A DNA stretch of 47,084 nucleotides from a virus. Each line of letters begins with the position of its first letter. The first letter of the stretch is position 1. A program made the translations under genes and the position numbers. Shown here piece by piece: positions 24,324 through 29,347 of the stretch. Location of the stretch: the IMG/VR virus record IMGVR_UViG_3300048596_000020, positions 1 to 47,084 of that record, one strand, 5' to 3'. The notes under the pieces were generated by a model, which was not told the origin of the DNA, made no database searches, and worked only from the letters and a program-made list of their open reading frames with translations.

Positions 24324-24659
24324 CTATCCCCTGCGTTCGCGCGCTTGCTTCCATGCTGAGTGACAGTGAGCGCATAACGCCTGCCAGTTATTGCGATCCC
24401 AGAATATTTTAGCGTTGCCATTGTGAGGCTTCACATGGTCAACCGTATCAGCCTCTGTTATCAGCCCTAGCGCACGGCATCGAACACAGAGGGGATTAGC
24501 GCGCAGGAAGTCTGCCCGCGCCTGTTGCCACTGATAGGTATATCCGCGCGCGTTTGCGGTTGCCTTGTCTGCTCGCCATGAATCGGCCAACGGACCATGA
24601 ATAGCCGGGAGCCTGGCTTTCAGCTTTCCTAGTTTCAATTTGTCTTTACCAGTTGACAC
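24324..24659 (-). CDS. HNH endonuclease
   Basis: Core motif: NPLCVRCRALG (Cys pair), ADTVDHVKPHNGN (D-H of HNH), FWDRNNWQALCAHCHSAWKQ (N, H and second Cys pair). Such HNH proteins beside terminase genes are needed for DNA packaging cuts in HK97-like phages. Start: GTG 24659 (111 aa) has AGGGA about 9 nt upstream and places the start in the 13-bp motif. An ATG at 24719 would put the divergent promoter inside the gene and add 20 unconserved-looking residues; a TTG near 24644 is also possible. Confidence 0.88.
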   Translation of the reverse strand: MSTGKDKLKLGKLKARLPAIHGPLADSWRADKATANARGYTYQWQQARADFLRANPLCVRCRALGLITEADTVDHVKPHNGNAKIFWDRNNWQALCAHCHSAWKQARERRG

Positions 24660-24663
24660 TATT
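24651..24663 (+). repeat. 13-bp motif AGTTGACACTATT, copy 1
   Basis: Exact copy, containing a -35-like TTGACA. A good -10 follows only here. See the finding on the motif family. Confidence 0.8.
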
Positions 24664-24680
24664 TCGAATCCCTGTATATT
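24653..24680 (+). promoter_or_regulatory. Sigma70-type promoter for the rightward small-gene operon
   Basis: TTGACA (24653-24658), 16-bp spacer, TATATT (24675-24680). The -35 box is perfect and the -10 matches five of six. The predicted start, near 24687, falls on a perfect 12-bp palindrome GCGCCTAGGCGC (24687-24698). The first gene begins at 24726. The -35 box is part of the 13-bp motif AGTTGACACTATT and overlaps the preferred start of the divergent HNH gene. Confidence 0.75.
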
Positions 24681-24686
24681 GAACGT

Positions 24687-24698
24687 GCGCCTAGGCGC
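24687..24698. promoter_or_regulatory. 12-bp palindrome at the predicted transcription start
   Basis: GCGCCTAGGCGC is a perfect palindrome placed about +1 to +12 of the promoter above. It could be an operator for a dimeric regulator, or a protective 5' hairpin in the RNA. Confidence 0.5.
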
Positions 24699-24725
24699 TT
24701 CCCAACCCTTCAAAGGCAACGGACC

Positions 24726-24929
24726 ATGAACAACAAAGCCATCCTGATTGATCTAGAGCGCGACAGCATGAAACGCGCTTTCGCTTGCGCCCGCGATTGC
24801 ATGGAGCGCGGGCGCAACTTCCAAGCCATAAACCATCGCGGCATTGCTGCGCAATGGTTTGACGCTGCTGACAGCGCGCATAAAATGGCGCGTCTCTGCA
24901 TTCGCCAACTCTCCAAGTTGCAGGGCTAA
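24726..24929 (+). CDS. Hypothetical protein (67 aa), first gene of the small-gene operon
   Basis: Charged helical protein (ILIDLERDSMKRAFACARDC...) with three Cys and no membrane segment. AAGG precedes ATG 24726, about 40 nt from the predicted transcription start. As the first gene behind the strongest promoter it is likely among the earliest products. No family recognised. Confidence 0.75.
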   Translation: MNNKAILIDLERDSMKRAFACARDCMERGRNFQAINHRGIAAQWFDAADSAHKMARLCIRQLSKLQG

Positions 24930-24933
24930 GACC

Positions 24934-25029
24934 ATGACTCTCTGCCTTATAACCCTCTCTTCCCTTGCTGGCTATCCCATTGCCCGCTATATCTGCGCCA
25001 CTCTGCGCAATGCCGGGGTGTCCCTGTGA
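24934..25029 (+). CDS. Micro-ORF, 31 aa, hydrophobic
   Basis: MTLCLITLSSLAGYPIARY... from ATG 24934, four bases after the previous stop. It ends in GTGA, overlapping the next gene's GTG start. It is hydrophobic throughout and could be a one-pass membrane peptide or only a leader that couples translation. Placement supports it; there is no other evidence. Confidence 0.45.
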   Translation: MTLCLITLSSLAGYPIARYICATLRNAGVSL

Positions 25030-25391
25030 ACGCTGGCGATTATGTCGAGTACGTTTCCCCGATGCCTGATGAATCTCCGGGCCTATTCTTTCAGGTGGCG
25101 GAAATGCGCGATCCGCGCGTGCTGCTGCGCATGATGAATCAGGGAATGACACTCGCCCCCACCTGTAGCGCGCTTGTGTCTGATGTCCGTCCCGTGCTGC
25201 GCATGGTAGACCAGTCTTTCCCCAGCGCGTTCCTGCAGTTTGCATTCATGCGCGGAACTCACATGGTCGGACAAGTCTTTTCCAACGTTGCCGGCGATAC
25301 GTTCCGGGGCACGCGGGAGGATGGCAATATGCGCAAGTTCAGCACGCTGGATGCGGCTATGTGCTACGCGCTTTCACGGGGTGACGTATGA
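25026..25391 (+). CDS. Hypothetical protein (121 aa)
   Basis: GTG 25026 overlaps the micro-ORF stop. Soluble mixed alpha/beta protein, Met-rich, opening MNAGDYVEYVSPMPDESPGL. The N-terminal GDYVEYVSP strand looks like a small SH3-like or KOW-like barrel, but this is only an impression. The stop overlaps the next ATG. Confidence 0.7.
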   Translation: MNAGDYVEYVSPMPDESPGLFFQVAEMRDPRVLLRMMNQGMTLAPTCSALVSDVRPVLRMVDQSFPSAFLQFAFMRGTHMVGQVFSNVAGDTFRGTREDGNMRKFSTLDAAMCYALSRGDV

Positions 25392-25588
25392 GCGCGCGTC
25401 CAGTTTTCACGCTGGCGGATTCGGTGAGCGATCCGAAGCTGGCGCAGGCAATGCGGGACAGTGCCGCCCGCGCTTGGGTTTGGGTTAACCCGGAAGGTGC
25501 CGCATTCTGGCTTCACGGCGACAAGGCGCGCTTTGATAAGTTGCAAGCCAACAGAGGCGGCACAATCTTTCCGCCGGAAGCGCCATGA
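25388..25588 (+). CDS. Hypothetical protein (66 aa)
   Basis: ATG 25388 in an ATGA overlap. Short soluble protein with an Ala/Asp-rich helix and an aromatic patch (AWVWVNPEGAAFWLHGDK). No family recognised. Confidence 0.65.
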   Translation: MSARPVFTLADSVSDPKLAQAMRDSAARAWVWVNPEGAAFWLHGDKARFDKLQANRGGTIFPPEAP

Positions 25589-25683
25589 TCCGCGCGCTGG
25601 TAACGCTGGTGGCAATCCTGCTGGCTGCAATGCTGGCAGTTGGCATTTATGAAAACCTGCGCGCGTTTGGAGTAGTCGCATGA
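25585..25683 (+). CDS. Small single-pass membrane protein, 32 aa
   Basis: From ATG 25585 to TGA 25683, with ATGA overlaps at both ends. One clear transmembrane helix (LVTLVAILLAAMLAVGIY), short polar ends. Small membrane peptides in early phage operons often act on host membrane proteins; no direct evidence here. Confidence 0.6.
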   Translation: MIRALVTLVAILLAAMLAVGIYENLRAFGVVA

Positions 25684-25892
25684 ATAAGCGCCAGCAAAAA
25701 TTCATTGCTGCGATTGCAGCGGAAGGCATCGGCAATTGCATAGTCGCGCATTGCGCACGCTTGCAGGCTGCAAAGCAAAATCCTGGAACCGCGCGCGGAA
25801 AATTTCGGGACGTACAGGAGCAATACGAAAGTCTCGCGCGTGAAGCGGCTGACGCGCTTATCTCTATCAACTCCAATTCAAAGGACAACTAA
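25680..25892 (+). CDS. Hypothetical protein (70 aa)
   Basis: Basic helical protein, MNKRQQKFIAAIAAEGIG..., with a C-terminal charged helix (QEQYESLAREAADAL). Two Cys. Tight overlap with the 32-aa gene. No family recognised. Confidence 0.7.
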   Translation: MNKRQQKFIAAIAAEGIGNCIVAHCARLQAAKQNPGTARGKFRDVQEQYESLAREAADALISINSNSKDN

Positions 25893-25894
25893 CC

Positions 25895-26791
25895 ATGAAT
25901 AATTCACAAGTCGCGCACGTTTGGGCACAACAGCGCAAGCCGGAAGGGGAAGGATCGAACTTTTATTTTTCCGGCGACACAATCTATTCCTTCGGGGGAC
26001 ACTTCCCTATTGCGCGCTTCACGGAGCAAACCGTCAACGAGTCGCGCGTTGTCCTCTTCACTATCGAGAACGGATGGGGAGGCTATACCGGGAGACATAT
26101 CAATTTCGCGCGCAATGCGTTGTCCGGGCTTGACGTTTGCGTTATCGAATGTCTGGAGCCTGCAGCGCGCAACGGTTCCCACAATTCCCCGCGCGATCTT
26201 TCCGAAGATGACCGGCACGCGCGCAACTTGGCGGATTATGAAACGCGCTACACAAAAGCGCTCGCCAGTGCTGCAAAGGCTCGCACGCATGGGCCTTTGC
26301 ATATCGAACGCGCGGAAAAGATGCGCGTTACCTGCCTGCTGTACTGCGAAGCATTCGACATCAATCCGCCAGCCTGGACGGCGGAAGAAATTTCATTCGA
26401 TAAGGACGCCGCGCGCGAGCGTGTCGCGCAGGCAATCGAACGCAAGCGCGCGAAGATGGCAAAGTCCGTTAGCGAATGGCGCGCGGGCGAGAATCGGGTT
26501 TTCATTGATGAATACCCCGATACGCTGCTGCGCCTGTCCTCCAATGGTTTGCATGTTGAGACTTCGCGCGGCGCCAGCGTGCCGGTAAAGGATGCGCGCA
26601 ATTTGTGGCGCATGGTCAGCCGTGCGCAACGCTGGAACGATCCTGTAAACATTCCGCCGTCCAAGCCTTTCGCAGTTGGCGACTTCGAACTGCGCAACAT
26701 TCGCGCGGACGGGACTTGTGTTGTCGGCTGTCACACTCTCACGTTCGAAGAAACGCGCGCGTTTGCCACTGCGCAAGGCTGGGACGTATGA
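25895..26791 (+). CDS. Conserved phage protein of unknown function (298 aa)
   Basis: The largest gene in this operon. The N-terminal part (NSQVAHVWAQQ, EGSNFYFSGDTIYSFGGHFP, IARF) resembles a conserved protein found in many phages that I know only as unannotated. A helical, charged middle (about 110-195, DLSEDDRHARNLADYETRY) and a beta-rich end (FIDEYPDTLLRLSSNGLHVE...) follow. The name of its family is not certain to me. It starts 2 bp after the previous gene and overlaps the next one. Confidence 0.75.
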   Translation: MNNSQVAHVWAQQRKPEGEGSNFYFSGDTIYSFGGHFPIARFTEQTVNESRVVLFTIENGWGGYTGRHINFARNALSGLDVCVIECLEPAARNGSHNSPRDLSEDDRHARNLADYETRYTKALASAAKARTHGPLHIERAEKMRVTCLLYCEAFDINPPAWTAEEISFDKDAARERVAQAIERKRAKMAKSVSEWRAGENRVFIDEYPDTLLRLSSNGLHVETSRGASVPVKDARNLWRMVSRAQRWNDPVNIPPSKPFAVGDFELRNIRADGTCVVGCHTLTFEETRAFATAQGWDV

Positions 26792-27057
26792 AAACCGCCG
26801 TTGTTTTTCGTGTCTGGAATCACAAGCCGGACAAAGGCTTTAACGGTGACGTTATCGCGCTTTTCCCGTATCAAAAAGAATACGGTGGTCGCGTAATGTC
26901 ATACGAAAGAGTCGGACAGCACGGAGGCGCGGATTATTCGGGCGTCATTGAATGTTCACGCGCTGCGAAGCCAGAAGAATTCGCCAGCCTGGCGCGCGAG
27001 CTTGAATCAATCGGTTACTCGCTGCGAATTCTGCAGCGCAAGGGAGCAGAAAAATGA
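26788..27057 (+). CDS. Hypothetical protein (89 aa)
   Basis: ATG 26788 overlaps the upstream stop. Begins MKTAVVFRVWNHKPDKGFNG, with VIALFPYQKEYGGRVMSYER, GGADYSGVIECSRAAKPEEF. Phage proteins with this FRxW/IALFP/SYxHxGQH-like pattern are widespread and uncharacterised. Compact alpha/beta. The open frame extends upstream, but that part shadows the 298-aa gene. Confidence 0.7.
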   Translation: MKTAVVFRVWNHKPDKGFNGDVIALFPYQKEYGGRVMSYERVGQHGGADYSGVIECSRAAKPEEFASLARELESIGYSLRILQRKGAEK

Positions 27058-27260
27058 AAGCAATAAATATCCATCGTTTCGGGGATAAAGCGGCGCTCGC
27101 CATTCTTGGGCAGGATGGTGGCACGGTTTACATGACCGCAAAGCAAGCGCGCAAAGTCGCGCAACAGTTGTATATCTGCGCGCGTAGCATCGAGCGCGAA
27201 TCCTTCCTCAACTCGTCCGTTGTCCTTCCGTCCATCAGCATCGGCAAGGGGGAAAAATGA
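27054..27260 (+). CDS. Hypothetical protein (68 aa)
   Basis: Mixed alpha/beta: AINIHRFGDKAALAILGQDG, then helix TAKQARKVAQQLYICARSI. Overlaps both neighbours by 4 nt. No family recognised. Confidence 0.65.
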   Translation: MKAINIHRFGDKAALAILGQDGGTVYMTAKQARKVAQQLYICARSIERESFLNSSVVLPSISIGKGEK

Positions 27261-27481
27261 ACACTCTGGAATGGTCGCAGGAATGCAAGTTCATATCCGA
27301 CACGGTTAGCAGCGTTTGCAATGGCTCGCCCGTGCCGGAAAATTTCAATTCTGATAGCGCCTGCCTGGCTCGCTACTTGGAAATGCAACGCAACGCCGCA
27401 ACGCGTGAAGGCTTCCACGATAGCGCGCAATATATCCAGCATTGCGCGGATGATCTTCTGTTGCATCGGTTGAAATCGTAA
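27257..27481 (+). CDS. Hypothetical protein (74 aa)
   Basis: Acidic, Cys-containing helical protein (four Cys: CKF, VCN, ACL, HCA). ATGA overlap at its start; a 7-bp hairpin (27491-27497 with 27508-27514) follows its stop. No family recognised. Confidence 0.65.
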   Translation: MNTLEWSQECKFISDTVSSVCNGSPVPENFNSDSACLARYLEMQRNAATREGFHDSAQYIQHCADDLLLHRLKS

Positions 27482-27490
27482 CTGCTGACT

Positions 27491-27514
27491 TAGCAGGTTC
27501 TAACGAGCCTGCTA
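27491..27514 (+). other. Hairpin between small genes, no U-run
   Basis: TAGCAGG (27491-27497) pairs with CCTGCTA (27508-27514) around a 10-nt loop. No T-run follows, so it is not an intrinsic terminator. Possible mRNA processing or pause site. Confidence 0.45.
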
Positions 27515-27547
27515 TTGCGGCACTATCGCCGGAACGGACAACTCAAC

Positions 27548-28171
27548 ATGACAACTCCAAAGCAAAAATTCAAAGCGTTGAAACTGACGCCCGCAAGCCC
27601 TGATGGCAATTCGCGCGGCTGCGAAGTCGCCAGCCTTTCCGCGCATGGTTACGATTATGCCGATAGGATCATCCGGCTAGGTCATACGGGATGGTTCACA
27701 GACTCGGATGGTGGCGAAAAAATCCGGGGCGAAGTGTGGGAACTCGCTGATGACAATGACCGCAAGCCATCAATTTTCCTGGCTGGTTACACAGAGGAAA
27801 ATGGCGCATATATCTGCCTGTCTTGCACGCGCGGCACGCTCGACACTTTCGAAGAGGCAAGCGAAGCGGCACGCGCGGCTGATGGCTTGGCAGAATCCCA
27901 TGCCGAACGGGAGCGTGAATATCAGGAACGCTGGCAGGAAGCGTGCCGCTGCGCGGATGAAATCGCAAGCGCGAAGTCTGATGCTGCAATCGCTCGGAAA
28001 AATTGGCGCACGCTCCGCAATGCCGCGCGCGTTCCCGGCATGACCGGCAATGAATCAGCCGACCTTGTGATTCTGGCAGAGGAAAAGCGCGAAGAACATT
28101 CCGAACTTATCGCGCGCATTGTTGAAAAGCGCGAGCGTATCGCTGAACTTGATATGACGGGGGAATTCTGA
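27548..28171 (+). CDS. Hypothetical protein with long charged helices (207 aa)
   Basis: Starts at ATG 27548; a TTG at 27515 would add 11 residues. The N-terminal 100 residues are alpha/beta (GYDYADRIIRLGHTGWFTDS...), followed by a coiled-coil-like helix very rich in Glu, Ala and Arg (about 115-205). Its start lies 33 nt after the 27491-27514 hairpin, the only real gap inside this operon. No family recognised. Confidence 0.7.
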   Translation: MTTPKQKFKALKLTPASPDGNSRGCEVASLSAHGYDYADRIIRLGHTGWFTDSDGGEKIRGEVWELADDNDRKPSIFLAGYTEENGAYICLSCTRGTLDTFEEASEAARAADGLAESHAEREREYQERWQEACRCADEIASAKSDAAIARKNWRTLRNAARVPGMTGNESADLVILAEEKREEHSELIARIVEKRERIAELDMTGEF

Positions 28172-28386
28172 TGCTCGCACTAACTAAAAAATTGGCCGCG
28201 ATTGCGGACAACGGAAGCCGCGAATTCACGCTGGAGGAATTGCGCGTAATGTATAACGCGCTAGTCAATCCCTGCGGCGCTTTCCTGGGTTACTGCGAAG
28301 CGCGCAGGCTGCAGGCTACGAGCGCGCAGGATTCGGAATTCTGGCAACGGCTAGCGGGTTCTGTCCGCAAGGCAGGCACGCTATGA
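28171..28386 (+). CDS. Hypothetical protein (71 aa)
   Basis: Helical protein with LTKKLAAIADNGSREFTLEE; start overlaps upstream stop as TGATG, and its stop overlaps the next start. No family recognised. Confidence 0.65.
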   Translation: MLALTKKLAAIADNGSREFTLEELRVMYNALVNPCGAFLGYCEARRLQATSAQDSEFWQRLAGSVRKAGTL

Positions 28387-28703
28387 ACGCGCGCTTTAAC
28401 GTGACGTGGGAGCGTATAAACGAGCGTGAAGCCTGCGCAGGTGACACGGATAGGCGCGGCATGCTCGGGACCGGCCTAGGCTTGCGTGACGCGTTGCAAA
28501 CTGTCCGCAATGAACCGCCAAGTATGAGCGAATCTCGCGGCACCTATGCCAGCGCGTCCCGGCATGAATGCGCGCGCTGGGTTTCTGCGCAGTTCGAATG
28601 CTGGGAATCCGGCGACACCTTGACGCTATCCGTTCATTTTCCCGAATCCGTCACTAGCGCCAGCCGTGCGCGCTTGTGCCGATTCCTGGCGCGTGCGCTA
28701 TGA
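28383..28703 (+). CDS. Hypothetical protein (106 aa)
   Basis: Soluble, Arg-rich. Opening MNARFNVTWERINEREACAG and C-terminal beta strand DTLTLSVHFPESV. ATGA overlaps on both sides. No family recognised. Confidence 0.65.
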   Translation: MNARFNVTWERINEREACAGDTDRRGMLGTGLGLRDALQTVRNEPPSMSESRGTYASASRHECARWVSAQFECWESGDTLTLSVHFPESVTSASRARLCRFLARAL

Positions 28704-28819
28704 ACGGGAGCGAAAAGGTATGCAAGCGCGTCTGGTATTCGCGCGGGGGATTCTCTAACCCGCGTTGCTGGCGGCGCATGGTCGGGGGAGCGTGGCAATA
28801 CTGGTATAGACACGACTAA
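28700..28819 (+). CDS. Small basic Trp/Arg-rich protein, 39 aa
   Basis: ATG 28700 in an ATGA overlap, TAA at 28819. MNGSEKVCKRVWYSRGGFSN...; 5 Trp and many Arg in 39 residues. It is the last gene before the operon terminator. A peptide this basic and aromatic could bind nucleic acid or membranes; no evidence beyond composition. Confidence 0.5.
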   Translation: MNGSEKVCKRVWYSRGGFSNPRCWRRMVGGAWQYWYRHD

Positions 28820-28847
28820 CAACTAATCGGCAACGCCTGCAAAGGTC

Positions 28848-28882
28848 AACCCGCTATCCGAAAGGCTAGCGGGTTTATTTTT
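28848..28882 (+). terminator. Intrinsic terminator of the rightward small-gene operon
   Basis: Stem AACCCGCTA/TAGCGGGTT (28848-28856 with 28867-28875), extended by CC/GG across one mismatch to a GAAA tetraloop, then TTATTTTT. Lies 29 bp after the last gene and shields the origin candidate. Confidence 0.9.
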
Positions 28883-28946
28883 GCGCGCAATTCCGGGGGA
28901 TAGTGTCAACCCTGGCAATGCCACTAGGACCGCGCAGGACGCGCGC

Positions 28947-28959
28947 AGTTGACACTATT
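28947..28959 (+). repeat. 13-bp motif AGTTGACACTATT, copy 2, in an inverted pair
   Basis: Exact copy, facing a near copy (GGTTGACACTATC) on the minus strand at 28900-28912. Together with flanking CCGGGGG/CCGGG the pair makes an inverted repeat with arms about 35 bp apart. No clear -10 follows. Confidence 0.75.
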
Positions 28960-29028
28960 CCGGGCGTCCACTACTCCCCTAGCGGCTGACACTTTCGCAG
29001 GCGTAGCGGCCCGCGCGCTAGGTTGGCC

Positions 29029-29083
29029 GTGAAACGCACGTTTCACGCTAATCCGATTTCTAGCCGTGAAACCCCCGTTTCAC
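29029..29083. repeat. Two 18-bp palindromes GTGAAAC-N4-GTTTCAC
   Basis: GTGAAACGCACGTTTCAC (29029-29046) and GTGAAACCCCCGTTTCAC (29066-29083), both flanked by CC and GC, repeat distance 37 bp. Perfect dyads of this kind are typical binding sites for dimeric initiator, partition or regulator proteins. They stand directly before the three direct repeats. Confidence 0.85.
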
Positions 29084-29115
29084 GCGTTTCCGCCCCGATC
29101 CTGGCCGACCCCCCG

Positions 29116-29210
29116 TGTGGCGGGATTTTTGGGCTAATTATCGCTGACCCCCTGTGGCGGGATTTTTGGGCCAAATTACACGCGCCTGCCGTGTGGCGGA
29201 ATTTTTGGTT
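29116..29210 (+). repeat. Three iteron-like direct repeats TGTGGCGGGATTTTTGG
   Basis: Copies at 29116-29134 and 29153-29171 (identical over 19 bp) and 29192-29210 (two changes near the middle and end), spaced 37 and 39 bp. Each has a small CCG...CGG dyad before the T-run. They lie between the palindromes and an AT-rich stretch, next to the primase-helicase gene, which is the architecture of an iteron-type replication origin. Confidence 0.8.
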
Positions 29211-29347
29211 TGCAATTTTTCTCAGTCGCCACCCTATGAAAAGAGATATATACAACATGCCTTCAAATCAATTTCCATATTTTGCATAGCTATTGCTATC
29301 TGTTAAATTTCAAACTCCAAACCTATAAACTGTAAAGGGCAGCAGAA

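Larger units (their letters stand above)
28883..29347. other. Non-coding region, candidate replication origin
   Basis: No convincing gene. In order: inverted pair of the 13-bp motif (28900-28959), a CTGACAC variant near 28986, two 18-bp palindromes, three iteron-like repeats, and a strikingly AT-rich tract (about 29197-29335) in an otherwise GC-rich genome. The convergent primase-helicase gene ends at 29348. The set matches the usual parts of an origin: initiator sites plus an unwinding element. Confidence 0.65.

Noticed and set aside
24660-24719. Longer HNH gene starting at ATG 24719
   Set aside because: It would place the rightward -10 box and transcript start inside the gene, and the extra 20 residues do not look like HNH-family sequence. 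GTG 24659 has a ribosome site.
29116-29210. Iteron-like repeats as three tandem terminators for the rightward operon
   Set aside because: Each has only a 3-4 bp stem before the T-run, and a strong terminator already lies at 28848-28882. The regular spacing fits initiator sites better, but weak termination cannot be excluded.
29029-29210. CRISPR-like array
   Set aside because: Only two and three copies of two different repeats, with short unequal spacers, no leader and no cas genes; Cas4-like similarity at 40824-41945 is the phage DUF2800 nuclease type.
29023-29289. 88-codon open frame over the palindromes and iteron-like repeats
   Set aside because: The repeat spacing (37 bp) is not a multiple of three, so the repeats would be read in different frames; there is no ribosome site and the region behaves as a non-coding repeat array.
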